Below are positions 45,850 through 58,350 of a DNA stretch of 64,000 nt, in pieces. Position 1 is the stretch's first letter. Each line of letters opens with the position of its first letter. The notes below the pieces were generated by a model, which was not told where the DNA came from, did no database searches, and saw only the letters and a list, made by a program, of their open reading frames with translations. The stretch lies in the NCBI RefSeq assembly GCF_014839805.1, contig NC_051124.1:7192001-7256000 (forward strand). The letters are read 5' to 3'. Source of the stretch: Manduca sexta. Lineage: Eukaryota > Arthropoda > Insecta > Lepidoptera > Sphingidae. Both the position numbers and the translations under genes were made by a program.

Positions 45850-47230
45850 ATATATTGAGTAGCTACCCATCATTATTATTTTAATTTATTCTTAAATAAG
45901 AATTATTTTAATAGTATATCAAATGTAAGGCATAATATTTACAACGATGATGCCATATTATTAATAACTAAGTTTAACCCGCTATTCGGCTTGCGTGGCA
46001 AAGTTTTTTTGGGATAAATATTTTATATAAATAGTAGCGCAAATCATTCAAGAGTAATGTAGCTTCCTATTAGTTAAGGATTTTTTAAAGCGGTTCCATA
46101 GTTCCAGAGATTAGATCCTACAAACCTACATACTTTTCCTCTGTATATTACTTTATAACTTTTATCAACATTTTAATAGAAATACGTTTAGACAAAGTGT
46201 ATTGTGTCATAGCTGTCAAAATGTTCTTGAAGTTATAATTACCATATAAATACAATCAAGTATCCGTACAGTTGTTCAATATTATTAACACAATTGGCCT
46301 GTATATGAAAATCGTTAAAATCTTAATAAAACTCTTGAACATAATATACTTAATGCGGTATTATTACGAAACTCGTATTCCCGGCGATTTCACTTCAGTG
46401 GTTTTGTTCTGAGTTTTATGTCCAAAATATATTACAGTACAGATTTCTTTTAAGAAAATGTTGGTACATTTTCTTCCTTATATTATTAGTTGAACGGATA
46501 ATTCCAGCTTTATAAACCGTAGTCCTTAAAGCAAATTAAAAAGGAAATATTCTCGTATATGGTCCCTTTCATTTATATATTTAAAAAAAGACCCTGTATT
46601 TCTTTTGGTCATCGCATCACACTTGAACGGCATGAACACTTTCGCTAATTAAGGAAGTTGAGCGGAAGATTAGAAAAATTTAAAATTTATACCAATTCTA
46701 AATTAATATTCATAATTAGGACAACGTCTTTCGGGTCAACTAGTCTACAATAAATAAAACATAACACTATGTACATTATCAATATCGCGTGAAAACAAAA
46801 ACCTTGCTAGACCGCCACCGATTCCGAACAGAAACGCATTGTCTGCCAGTCTTGCAAGATGCCACACATCGACACAAAGCAACCTGACTTCACAATAGTA
46901 CTTCACACATATTAATACCATTCAGAGATAACGCCACGCACAATACTGCCAATAAATGTCAGTGAGCGGCACTTTACAAATATCGAACCATCTTCATTTC
47001 AACCGTTTGATACATCGGCGACGAATTGGTCGGCCCGACTTACCTTCGGGGTTACAAATAGTTCCTTTATGTTATTTGTGCACATTCACAAAGTGACAAA
47101 GTAGGAACGCCCATCGCGTGTGTGTGGCTTTACTTGGGTGGTAGTAGAAAACTGGGGCGGTAGTCTTAATAAGTGATGATTCTATAGTTGTACCGTTGCG
47201 AAATTACTATACTGTTAACTAAAAAATTTG
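45850..47230. other. No gene supported
   Basis: AT-rich, then a mixed-composition piece at 46800-47130. On the minus strand CCCCGAAG|GTAAGTCGG near 47041 looks like a strong donor, but no coding exon precedes it. Confidence 0.4.
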
Positions 47231-47235
47231 ACGAT

Positions 47236-47580
47236 TGATTTTTATGCAGGCGCGGATAAATGACCCTACTGTATCTGACGGTAAGTGTATTGGGATGAAG
47301 ATATGGTATCGATTGACGAGGGATGATTATTTCTCGCCAGTCGAAATAATTATGCTGACCTATTTTAGAGCGGATATACACACGCTGTCCCCGGAACACC
47401 ACATTTACGTCGGCTCGCTTCTATGGCGGGTGTTACGTATTGACGAGGAATGATTATTCCTCGTCAATTAATACAATTATTCTGATATATTTGAATGCGG
47501 ATATACATAGACTGGTCCCGGCACGCGTCACTTGCGTGCGTTTATCACTGGTTTTAAATATTGTATACAAATATCCTACC
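47236..47580 (+). repeat. Dispersed repeat family A, copy 3, internally duplicated
   Basis: Starts GCAGGCGCGGATAAATGACC. The block ATTGACGAGGGATGATTATT to GGCGGGTGTTACGT (47311-47432) is followed by a second version beginning ATTGACGAGGAATGATTATT (47438-47540). Confidence 0.6.
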
Positions 47581-47599
47581 AGTTATGATTTTGATACAA

Positions 47600-48820
47600 C
47601 AACATTGACAGTATTCTATGATCTGTTCAAGACTCTAATAATACAAAATCCACGTAAACTCTGTTGCATGAAAATATGAGATAAATGATGCCTATCTTGC
47701 GGTGTGATTAATGCGAAAAGTTTGTAATAAAATACTTTAGAACTCTCTCCTTGTAGCTTAGTTTTCATTTTTGTAGAGTAAACAATTAAAATTAATCACG
47801 GTTGTATTTACTATCCGCTGAACTGAAGTCTGCCGTAAATATACTTTTGTATTTTCTTATACATTGGCTATACTGTATTTGTCAGGTAGCAATCAATAAT
47901 GTTGCAAATCTGTCATCGAGTGAGATGAATAAAGGCCGCCACCCACAGGTAGCATCATAGCTTGGTTTCAAACAATAAACTTCACTTAAATGTGTGGAGA
48001 CAAAGCGTAGTCGAAAGGCGTATTCCAATTCTCTTGTTTGTGGTTTGCGATTCAACACAGAGCGTCAGCGGGAGCTGGCTACTGAACAGTGGTCTATCGC
48101 TTTTGTTCTTAAGTCGACATGAGGTCCGAGCTGCGGTTAGCCATACATTAACGAAGCATTGCCATGCCGTGTCTAATTGAGACGTCTTAGTTTTTTCGAG
48201 GAAGAGTAAAGCCTTGTAAATCTTCATTAGAACGAAAACATTTTGAATGCTTATGTCGATTTGCGTGTATTGATATTGTGGTAAATTCCAAGAAGGTAGA
48301 AAGTTTGTATATTTTAGATGATAACTACATTTACCTAACCAGAGTAAGTGAAGAGAGGTTATCTATATCTAAAATTAATGACTATCATTGCTTATAAAAC
48401 TTTTATCTTCGCAAAATTTTAACAAAGTACATTCTGTTTTATTTAAAAATTACGTAAATAGTAAATGAAACCGGTCCAATTTTTGTTTCTTAAATAAAAA
48501 TCTATAATTATCTTTATAATTATAAAACTAAAACAACAATTACTCAGGTCCAACTTTCAATAGCAACTAACGAAGGTCACGTTGATTACGTTGCGACAGA
48601 TTACAATTTCGCGAACAATCGTGAAAACTTTATCGCTGCAAATTCTTGTACAAATTGTCGGCTGACTGCGCGGGTATTTTTAAGATAATTTATGAGGCAA
48701 ACTTAGGAATTCTTGTTTTATCCTGGTTTTAAAATAAAAGTTTGTGAATCTAGCGGCAGTTTATTTACGTTAAAGTAATTAAGATGCCTTGCTTGATTAA
48801 ATAGGCAAATATTTTGAGAG
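47600..48820. other. No gene seen
   Basis: A GC-richer piece at 47990-48180 holds opposing short frames without a motif. The rest is AT-rich. Confidence 0.4.
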
Positions 48821-48826
48821 TATTGT

Positions 48827-48946
48827 ACGAGGTGGTCAGATGACGTAATAAAATTCGGAGGTCGCTGGATGTGGGCCACTTCTGATAAGTCAGTCTGGAA
48901 ATCTTTGGGGGAGAACCATGTTCCGCAGTTGACATCCCGCAGTTGA
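48827..48946 (+). pseudogene. RTE LINE reverse transcriptase C-terminus
   Basis: One frame reads TRWSDDVIKFGGRWMW, then ATSDKSVWKSLGENHVPQ and a stop, followed by a TGATCATAATGATGG tail. The RWTDD...RW..A..R..W..LGEA pattern is the C-terminal end of RTE-clade LINE proteins, and a TGATGA-rich tail is typical of RTE. Only the 3' end was inserted or survives. Confidence 0.7.
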
Positions 48947-48949
48947 TCA

Positions 48950-50780
48950 TAATGATGGTACGAAAAACCACAAAATACGTATAAAGAAAAACCACAAATA
49001 CAAAATTCAAAATACATTCGAAACTTTTCCTTAAAATTTTATGTAGATATTGATATAGGAAAGTTCCCCTTCATAAAATTTTGGTTAGAAATGAGCTTGA
49101 CGATCCGTGGCATTAGTTCGTCTGTTGCACTTTGCTATACTTCAAGAACACCGGCATGAGTTGCTCTATTTAGTTGTTAATTTTAATGTAAACATAACAA
49201 AGAATCCAACACCTTAAATTATTTACAACATTAAGTCTGGAAATGTTAATGTCGTGATGGTGCGACGAAAAACAAACTATTTTTCTATTATTTTTATCAT
49301 AGCAGTGTTTTATTAGAAAAAGGTATTTGCCGACCTAATGCTCGCGTCACGACATCATGGCTTTGAATACCTACTTACAAACCGTTAGTATCCTGCCTAA
49401 AAGATTGACTATTCCTAGATTAACATCGTATAGTTATATTAGATTGTTAAAGAAATCTGGAAGAAGTCAATTCGTTTTGTTAACCACTGGGTTGAACGTT
49501 AATAAAACTTGAAGTACCTTGCGGACTGCCTCTTTACTCGAGAGTCTTTATTGTGTTTTTCATGGCACAAACTCTCAATTTTATTGGAGTGAGATAAAAC
49601 GTAAACGTAATGGTTTGAAAATAGGTTTACCGTTCATTAATTTGTCTTTAATATTTCACCCCTGGTTCCCAATAATTGTTAAGTAATTGGGTTAATTATT
49701 AACCCTTCTCGTGTGCAGATGAAAGAAACCGACCAGTTTACAATGTAACTGGTTATGCGATAATAAAGGTACGTGAAACGCTAACCGTATGAATCAGCAA
49801 CTAAACCTGTACGATAATTTGGGGAAGTTTTAAATTAAAAAGAAGGTATACAATGATCTGTATGTCAAAACTTCATTGTCAAGAACTTAACAAGATTACA
49901 ATTTTAATATGAATCGAATCGCTGTCATACGTAAAACATGTCGAAAAAACTAACAAGGATTTTTTTTGTCTTTGTCAATAACTACAAAATAGCCTAATAA
50001 CTATCTAAAGAATTCTCGATCAATACGCGACCATTTTTTCAAACGCGCACGCTCCAACAATATAAGCGACTATGAAATTTCACTAAACAACACTAATTAT
50101 TACGAATTCAAAATTATAAAAACATAAATAACAGATTTTGTTTACGTTCCAAGAAAGTATTGGGACGGCTGTAAATCTATTTAATTGCTTCTATTTTACT
50201 CGCAAAGTTTTTGGACGGAAATTTTAGGGTGCTACCTCCTGCGGCTACAGAAGCTAAGCAGTAAAACAATAAAACTACAGTGTTGTACTGTTAGTTCCTT
50301 TGTTTCGTCTGACAATCGTTGACATTGGTGCTAACTGCCTCCTCATTGTTTTCGAATGACAAATGAAGACGTTGGACAACGTTTAAATTACCAAGAAGCT
50401 ATTACTTGTCGCTCTTACAGCTTTTCGACCTAAAAGGGTAGAGGAATTTCGATTAAGGTCGTTTCGCCAGTATTAATGAAAATCGATGAGGTATTCCATT
50501 GTTAGCGTAAAATTATACGTGACTAATATTTCACCTGAAAGTAAATTTTATGTAACCGTTACTTCTACGTTTGAATTATTATTTTGTGATATTTACTCAA
50601 TATACCGCATCTTTTGAACCCGGAATATAACACTCTATTACGGAACACTAAATACGATTTAAAGACCTAATGAAGTCCTAAGTTTACGTCACAAATTACA
50701 TCAAAAATTATATTATATAAAATTTCAACAATTAATATTGCGTAGCTCTGTTTGATATTATTTGCGTGGTCCTTAATTCA
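48950..50780. other. No feature seen
   Basis: Unique-looking AT-rich sequence between the RTE fragment and a family A fragment. Confidence 0.45.
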
Positions 50781-50784
50781 AAGA

Positions 50785-50850
50785 ACACTAGGTGTGTCAC
50801 GGGTCGGGATCAGCCTGTATATATCCCGTTTCAAACAGGCCGCTGTTGAC
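50785..50850 (-). repeat. Dispersed repeat family A, short fragment
   Basis: GTGTCACGGGTCGGGATCAG, then CCTGTATATATCCCGTTTC and CAGGCCGCTGT, match the middle of the family A unit. Confidence 0.45.
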
Positions 50851-51296
50851 AGCCAAGATATAAGAACTGGCAAAATGCACTTACCATGAGATCCAGAAAG
50901 GTCATTTTGCCGTGCAAGTTTTTCAAAATTATCTATTATATGTAGGTCCCTAGTCTGTTTCCTACATGCAAAGTTTATTAAGTCGTCCATACGCATTATA
51001 GATTAATTTCCCATTTTGCATGCTACTACAAAATGAACTAGAATATACGTATTAGATCATACGTAAAATCTGGGAAACTCGTAAGCTACTTACAATAATC
51101 CTTCCATTGTTAGGAAAATCCACTTGGAAGGGAAACCACGGCGACTCGCGGCCGACGTTTGAAATGGAAAGACTGCATAATGTTATTATGCTTTAGTCGT
51201 TGGATACCTAGATTACGGCATCTAAATAAAGCGACGCAGCGTTGATGGAGATTATTCGCCATTTTACCTTATTTTACTTATACAATATAAGTTGAC

Positions 51297-51655
51297 TGCC
51301 TCGGTGGCGTAGTTGTAATTATACACGGTACGAGTAAGACTGCCGCGCTGAGGTCCTGGGTTCGAATTCCGGGCCGGGTCAAATAATTGCAACTGCGTTT
51401 TTCCATCTTAAAAATCACTCAGTCGCAGCTCGGAGTCAGGAAGTTGGCGGTGTGATACCCCCGTGCCTCGGAAAGCTAGTAAAGCTCTTGGTCCTGCGCC
51501 TTATTTCTCTCCGGTCATGTCGGATGAACAGACAGTACATCTGTGTATTGCGCACTATAATATCTCCTGCGTAGCTGGCTGATCTCCGTTGAGATTGGTC
51601 GTCATGGCCGAAATTTCGTTAAGAAAGAATCAATCAAAATCATACGTTATGCATT
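51297..51655 (+). mobile_element. tRNA-derived SINE of a third body type
   Basis: Head CTGCCTCGGTGGCGTAGTTG and B box GGGTTCGAATTCCGG at 51359 as in SINE-2, but the body differs: AGTCGCAGCTCGGAGTCAGG, TGATACCCCCGTGCCTCGGA, GCTGGCTGATCTCCGTTGAG and TCGTCATGGCCGAAATTTCG. Appears near full length. Confidence 0.7.
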
Positions 51656-52177
51656 CGCATCCTTTTGCGTTCAAGCAAAACTTCGTCTACTGTCGCTTAA
51701 CAAACTGATGGAATCATCATCTTAATAATCTTTTTCTATTTACTATGTACTTGTATTTTATATATTTAATGCTTATATTTGTGTTCATATATTCATAATA
51801 TATTAGTTTATTATGTTTATTCAATATGTTCGTGTATTTATACTTTTATATGTATGCTATTTTATTTATAGTATTTATTCTTTCCATACATTGTCATAGA
51901 ATTATTTATTACACCTACCTATATTTTTCCATCTCTGCATCACCCAAAGGTTGACTAGCAGAGAATATTTTTGCATTAAGTCCGCTTTTATACAATGATG
52001 TGTAAAAATTGTCTAAATAGATATAAATACGAATACATATCGCTAGGCCAGTAGATATTTAATTCTGGGATACCGGGTTTAATTCTGGATGTCATGCCAT
52101 GTTAGTAAGTAAGTTTTAGATTCAGCGGGAAGTGTTTTGCCAGGGATATAACGGTAAGTCCTGACTCAGTCATATAA

Positions 52178-52254
52178 TACGCCACGATAATATATAGATA
52201 TTATCGTGGCGTAAACTAAGGTTGTATAACCATAGGGTTATACAACCTTAGTTT
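52178..52254. repeat. Two adjacent hairpins
   Basis: Hairpin 1: TACGCCACGATAATAT at 52178-52193 with its inverse at 52198-52213. Hairpin 2: AAACTAAGGTTGTATAACC at 52213-52231 with its inverse at 52236-52254. Loops are 4 nt each, and the two share base 52213. Confidence 0.92.
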
Positions 52255-52259
52255 CTGTC

Positions 52260-53930
52260 GACCGCATAAGAAATAAAATGACTACAAGTTAAGTATGTTT
52301 GTCAGCAATCAAGTATATGTATTTATTATATTTTATTTTTATTTTATTATAGTACAGGAAACAATTCAATAGTATAATAAACACAAATAAATTAATACAA
52401 ATTACTTAATACATAATACTAATAAAATTTCCAACATCTAAAAATGACTGCACATAGCAAAAACTAAACGTAATTAGGTATCGTTTTTATAAATACCGTA
52501 CAAAATTTAAACACCGAAATTGAAATATCTGCTTTCTATAATTGGATACACAAATACACCATAATGCATAAAACCAACATTCCATCACCTTCACGTTGCA
52601 ATAGCACATTGAAAAACAAATTACCTACGTTATTAATGTATCATACAGTCAAATTATATTGGACGTTAACTATCATCACACATAACATTCATCATTTTAT
52701 TCCAATCATAGACACTTAATCATTGTCAACGGAACAATAAAGTACACCTACTAAAGAAGCCATTAAACATAACACCTCAATAAAATGTTTGTAAACACGC
52801 AAAGCCGTCCAGCTGGGTTCCTCGCTCGCTCTCAGCTAAGACTAAAGACAATATGCAAGACTAATGGCTACCGATGACTCACGCTCGCTATAAATAAATC
52901 ATTGTTACAGTCAAAAGACTCGCAGGAATCACGAGCGATTGTCGCCACCTCTATGCTAAACCAGACTAATAATTTGTCCAAAACAAGGCATACTGTGCGT
53001 ACGTCTAAAGGGTCACAGTATGAGGTTTCGAGTCTTTAACGCCATTGTTGATTAGAAAACAAAACGTGTCGACACCCCCGTGCCTTTTATTCGGTACAAA
53101 ATTACAATTCCTCGCACACGGTCGAAATGAAACAAAAACACGGAACGAATGTCCGCTCTTTGTTATGTACGACTTCAGCGATAATGAAAGCCATTATTTT
53201 ATAAATTATTACTTATGTATTAGTCGGACTCTGGAAATGTTCCCGAAGCATCGAGTACTTCTATCGCATCACGTCTTATCTTTGATTAGCAAAAAACTGC
53301 GCGGCTTCTGTTTGGTGCGGAACGTTTATATCAATAGTATTAAAGAGGAATCGATGTTAAATTAGGTCTTGAACGGGAAATCTTTTGAAAAGGAATACGA
53401 TAATTAAGACAGTAAACTGCAATTCCTCTTAAAATTCCATTTGATTATAAAAGAAATAGGGAGCGACCAGTATTGACTTTTTTGGTCGAGTGATCAATGG
53501 ACATGCACGACTTTCGCATTTGATCGAGAATTTCTGTGGACATTCTATCGGAATGCTGCCGAATCATTTCTCGTGAGAACCGATAGTAAGCGCGTCGTCG
53601 GTGTCAAGTGCCATCATCAAATATTCTTGGGTGATTGTAAATTTTGCTAAACAAATGGCTTCGTCACGCCACTAAATAGCTTTCTTGAGAAACAATTTCG
53701 GTCATTCGAATTTCTTCTGGAAATATGAATGTTTATCGTAACGAATCATAACCTGGGAAATATGTCACTACTTGTCTTTCAATTACTGCAACCGTATCAC
53801 ATGACACCAGAATCAATCGCGCTAACATCACACATTACCGATCATGGAAGTTGAAGTGAGCAAAAATAATTCAATAGATCACATACTAATTACCATTTTG
53901 TGATAAATTTAGCAACCTGTTACCGAGACG
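52260..53930. other. No gene supported
   Basis: AT-rich to 52780, then higher-complexity unique DNA. The 106-codon frame at 53045-53365 has no recognisable domain or splice context. Confidence 0.4.
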
Positions 53931-53934
53931 CGAT

Positions 53935-54240
53935 TCGGGTAAACAAGTCTAGTGACAGTGTATCGAATCCGCCTCCAGTCGACTCCAGCGCAGCGCCACG
54001 TGCGTGCATTATCGGCTGTGAAAATCAATCGAATACCGAACGAATTTTCCGAAAAACCTAAGTCGTTGACCGATTACTTACAATTTTCGACGCCCCCAAA
54101 TCCGAGACCCACGATCCACCTGCGATCACATTCATCCCGCTATAACTGTCGCTGCCATTTTTAAATGTTTAATTGGCCGACAGTTAGTCAGTAATTCAAT
54201 TTTGTGATTTTTCGTTCTCACGCATCGTAGTGTGAGAACA
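53935..54240. other. Unique GC-richer island
   Basis: CCTCCAGTCGACTCCAGCGC, then AGCGCCACGTGCGTGCATTA, stands out from the AT-rich flanks and matches none of the repeats here. An inverted pair GTTCTCAC/GTGAGAAC lies near 54213-54239. A 70-codon open frame at 53952 has no recognisable domain. Promoter or untranslated exon is possible; unproved. Confidence 0.2.
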
Positions 54241-54588
54241 ATCGTCTAGAAAGAGTTTGCATGTTTTGGTAGTCGTTAGATTAAAATTGTCCGATACGCA
54301 AATACACGGCAAATACTTGGTAAGCATTCATAATGTGCCGGAAAGTCGAGAACGATTCCTACGTAGAATCGACACTGTAATAGGCAATTAGAAATTTCAC
54401 ATGTAAATATATACGACTTCCATATAAATTTTCTTATACCGATAAAACCATATTATAGGCCAGCAATTAATTTTTGTGTGGTTGGCTAAGCATTAATCTG
54501 CCATTTTCGGATCGAAATATAATAAAATTCACAATTGTGTTTACGGTTGATAATTATTTTTGAGTTTGAATCTTCATATGGTGGATTT

Positions 54589-55088
54589 NNNNNNNNNNNN
54601 NNNNNNNNNNNNNNNNNNNNNNNNNNNNNNNNNNNNNNNNNNNNNNNNNNNNNNNNNNNNNNNNNNNNNNNNNNNNNNNNNNNNNNNNNNNNNNNNNNNN
54701 NNNNNNNNNNNNNNNNNNNNNNNNNNNNNNNNNNNNNNNNNNNNNNNNNNNNNNNNNNNNNNNNNNNNNNNNNNNNNNNNNNNNNNNNNNNNNNNNNNNN
54801 NNNNNNNNNNNNNNNNNNNNNNNNNNNNNNNNNNNNNNNNNNNNNNNNNNNNNNNNNNNNNNNNNNNNNNNNNNNNNNNNNNNNNNNNNNNNNNNNNNNN
54901 NNNNNNNNNNNNNNNNNNNNNNNNNNNNNNNNNNNNNNNNNNNNNNNNNNNNNNNNNNNNNNNNNNNNNNNNNNNNNNNNNNNNNNNNNNNNNNNNNNNN
55001 NNNNNNNNNNNNNNNNNNNNNNNNNNNNNNNNNNNNNNNNNNNNNNNNNNNNNNNNNNNNNNNNNNNNNNNNNNNNNNNNNNNNNNNN
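54589..55088. other. Assembly gap, 500 N
   Basis: Exactly 500 unknown bases, a placeholder length. The Penelope-like remnant begins about 130 bp to its right, so more of that element could lie in the gap. Confidence 0.97.
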
Positions 55089-55215
55089 GAATGTAAAAAT
55101 AATATTCACGCGTTGTACTAAAATAGACATAGATAAAAAGGTAAAAAACATAATGATTTCTTATGTTTACGCGAATGTTAGACATTGAAATTAAACTAAT
55201 TTTCGAAAAAATATA

Positions 55216-55560
55216 GGGACCCGCTTAAAAGAACATATAGCTGACGTGAAACACCGACGCTCGACGAAGTCTGCAGTCGCTGAACACTCTGAGGGAGCCG
55301 CCAATCATTATCTGCGACTAGACAAGCCACAAATCCTCGCCAAAGAACACCGATTCCTGCCTAAGATGATTCGCGAGGCTATTGAAATTAAAACATCCTA
55401 ATTTCAATAGGGAAGATGGTTGGAAGCTTGCACAAGCCTGGGACCCAGTTCTACATTTAATTAAATCGGAACCCAAAATACCGGCTGCCAGACTTCAAGA
55501 CACTGTGAGCTCATTCTGCGTAGATCGGACCACCAAAAGTTGTATAATTGTAAAATGTAG
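55216..55560 (+). pseudogene. Penelope-like element, GIY-YIG endonuclease end
   Basis: 55216-55392 reads GTRLKEHIADVKHRR, AVAEHSEGAANHYLRL, ILAKEHRFLPKMIREAIEI. After a frame change in an A run at about 55390 it continues HPNFNREDGWKLAQAWDPVL. This matches the C-terminal GIY-YIG nuclease of Penelope-like retroelements (conserved AEH, EH..., R..EAIEI, N.EDG..L...W.P). The catalytic GIY and YIG segments lie upstream and are absent. It is broken, so inactive. Confidence 0.75.
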
Positions 55561-55660
55561 GTAGATATTGTAACTTTGACTTTACGGATGAACAACACCT
55601 CAGTCCCCGTGAACATGAAGGCTGCAAAGTCTTCGAAACGTCGGGAGAAAATAAAATACT
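55561..55660 (+). repeat. Penelope-like 3' untranslated segment
   Basis: GAACATGAAGGCTGCAAAGT, then CTTCGAAACGTCGGGAGAAA, is the usual sequence after Penelope-like coding regions in Lepidoptera. It continues directly from the remnant above. Confidence 0.55.
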
Positions 55661-55684
55661 AAATAGAGTCAATTTTAGGCATTT

Positions 55685-55950
55685 TGCCATCATCATCATC
55701 ATCACCATCAGCCGCAGGACGTCCATTACGGAAAATGAGCTTCCCCAAAGATTTCTAGTTCGACCTTTTGAATGTAACCCGCTTCCAGCGATCTCCTGTG
55801 ACTTCTATGAGGTCATATGTCCACACCATGGGTGGACGTCCGATGCTGCCAGTTCATGGCCTCCACTCCAAAACCTTCGTGCCGCATCGGCCATCAGTTC
55901 TGCAAGCTATGTGTCCTGCCTACTGCCACTTCAGCTTGCTAATCCAACCA
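55685..55950 (-). pseudogene. RTE LINE 3' end, copy 2
   Basis: The (CATCAT)n at 55689-55710 is the inverted RTE tail. On the minus strand pieces read DLIEVTGDRWKR, then KSLGKLI, and upstream WAGH-type codons (CATAGCTTGCAGAACTG region). Several stops interrupt the frame. Confidence 0.65.
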
Positions 55951-56377
55951 TTATATATTCATTACTTAATTATTTTTTATTTTGATACGATTTATATACT
56001 ATATATATGCTATTAAATTATTTTAGTTATTATACGTTAGACTATAAAAGCATTAAAATAAAACATTAATTGCATTCTATAATAAACTCTTTATGACTCA
56101 ATTAATGCTGAAAATTGGAAATGTTATTTTTTGTTTGTCAATAAATTGCGTTTATGTCTCACTGTGCCTGTTTTACGACTAATAAATAGCGAAATAATGG
56201 AGATGAATTTTTGTTAAATATGGCTTTTCCATTTGCACAATACTCTCAAGGGGGACGTTAATATTGGAAATTAATTTAGTTATTTAAATTATCAGCGAGA
56301 GATTTGCTCTACTCGGCGGACATATTTTTATTTGATATAATGAATTTTGGAGATATGCACGAATCATAATATTTATG

Positions 56378-56767
56378 CAGGGTAATTATGACATTGCGTG
56401 AATAATATAACCACACACTCGTCTTTACCTTTGCTAACATTGAGCCAAAAATTCATCCATGAATAACGAATATTTTTGACAGAAATACCAGTTTTAGTTT
56501 TCTATTTTTTTTCATCACTGTAGTTTCGTGGAAATATGGTGTGTGCGTCAGTGCATTTCTGACTAAAAGTAAAATATTGCCGCACCGATAAATTCTTTCC
56601 AGTGGTAGAGGCCTTAGAGTATGATAAATTAATTATTCTTTTATTAATATTTATTTTGTTCAAAATTTACACTTTGTTTTAATCTTGGGTTAGAGTAACT
56701 TATTGTAGTATTATTTCAAGAAGACAAGTATGTGATTTTGTTTAGTAACGCAATGTCAAAATGACTG
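56378..56767. mobile_element. CAGGGTCATTTT-type MITE, copy 2 (inverted orientation)
   Basis: CAGGGTAATTATGACATTGC at 56378 and GCAATGTCAAAATGACTG at 56750. The internal block GTGTGTGCGTCAGTGCATTT is the inverse of the 26800 block in copy 1. Confidence 0.62.
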
Positions 56768-57164
56768 TATATTAGTGTAAGTGTGATTAAAGCATGATAC
56801 CAGCTATGATGCTACATTTATAACAAATTTAAACAAAGAAAATTTTAATATTAAAACCCCGTATATCATCATTGGAAAAATATAAAGCTTTTATGAAATT
56901 CTATAAAGAATCTGTTTCTATATTACTGAAGTAACTCAAAGCTTGGGATTGTGTACTCATTTTGCTTACAAATGTGAAAATTTGTTCTACTCTCGTATTG
57001 ACAAATCTCCGGGGAGTAAGTCCCGGAAATTTGTTACAGTTACTATTGTCAGCGTTATTTGTAACAAACATTTAGTATCATATTTCATTTTATATTGTTC
57101 GTTTAGAACGTTCACATTTTACTCAATATTTCACAAGCAACTGTTTTGAAAATATATTTTACTA

Positions 57165-57300
57165 GCTTCTGCTCTTCGCCCGCGTTAAGGTGTTTTCCAG
57201 GATAATTTTTTCCGACTTACGTTCGGTAGATTTGAGTGAAAGAGGAACAAACATACACACATCCATCCTCACAAACTTTCGCATAATATTAGTAGGATAT
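57165..57300 (-). repeat. Dispersed repeat end ('TAGCTTCTGCTCTTCGCCCGCG')
   Basis: CTAGCTTCTGCTCTTCGCCC at 57163, AGGTGTTTTCCAGGATAATT, then AAGAGGAACAAACATACACA and CGCATAATATTAGTAGGATA. Same family as 18296-18800, opposite strand. Confidence 0.55.
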
Positions 57301-57604
57301 TACTTCTTACTAATGATATAAATATGATAGTTTGTAAAAAGTTTGGATATTTGTATGTTTATAAGAAGGTAACACAAACACTGAACGGTTTGGATGAAAT
57401 TTGCCACTCGCGTAGATCATATTATACTCGATTAAAACATAGGCTACTTTTATCCCAACAATTTGCTCCCATGGGAAATATTTAATGGATTTTTTAATCC
57501 GATTTTTTGAATAGATGGCGCTGGTGTCGTATAGTCTTAAAGGGAGTTTTATAGCGAGAAAAGTATTCACGTGGCGTGGCAAGCTTCGAGCAACATTTAG
57601 TATA
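57301..57604 (+). repeat. Dispersed repeat copy, head to head with the previous one
   Basis: CTGAACGGTTTGGATGAAAT, AACATAGGCTACTTTTATCC and GGCGTGGCAAGCTTCGAGCA, then AACATTTAGTATATAAAG. Two members of one family abut in opposite orientation at about 57300. Confidence 0.5.
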
Positions 57605-58139
57605 TAAAGTATGAAAATAACAAGTTTGTTTGCATTTTACCTAAAAGAATACAGATAAACTATAAAACACATATTTTTTAATAAAATGAATTGAGCAATG
57701 AAATTGTACTAATGATATATCAATTGTAGTTATGGTGATTAATTAAAATGGCCGAGGGCGTTCGTCGGTTAATTCAAACCGTAATTACAGGCAAGCAATG
57801 AATAATGATTTTAGTTTCAAATACGTTGCTAATTTAATTAAGTTTCACTATATTTAACTCTTTCATATTCAAATTATTATTTCCTAGAAAATTAATGTCA
57901 ACTAAAGCCATTAACCTCTATCGTCTATGTTAAAATAAAACAATATTAGAATTTTTATTGTGTATTTGTTTTTTCTTTCCCTATTTCTTTATATGAAGAT
58001 ATTCTTTTTTAAACTTCTATATCCTAATTATTATGACATATAGTCAGAAATATCGACATTTTAACCAAAGTTAGGCAATGTTTATATTGCTCAGTGAAAA
58101 CACAGAAATATACACAGGTTTTAAACAAAAATATATGTT

Positions 58140-58350
58140 TGCACCTGATGATAAGTGTATTGGGGTCCAATAGAATGTCGACTGACGAGAGACGATAACC
58201 CCTTAGCAGTCGATACAATTATGTCTGTCGCAGCCGGATATACTCCGGCTGATTCAGGAACTACGACACTTACGTGGGCCATTATGGCGGGTTTAACACC
58301 TTGTGTGCGGTGTTCGCTATCCGGATATAAAATATATCCTAGCATCGGCA
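58140..58350 (+). repeat. Dispersed repeat family A, copy 4
   Basis: CACCTGATGATAAGTGTATT, GGTCCAATAGAATGTCGACT, GACACTTACGTGGGCCATTA and CGCTATCCGGATATAAAATA. One of the better copies and complete over the shared region. Confidence 0.7.

Noticed and set aside
47041..47130. Possible exon ending at a strong GTAAGT donor on the minus strand
   Set aside because: No open frame leads into the donor from an ATG, and no acceptor partner could be supported.
53045..53365. 106-residue plus-strand frame
   Set aside because: No recognisable motif and ordinary AT-rich codon use.
54486..55188. Long open frames across the second gap
   Set aside because: As above, produced by 500 N.
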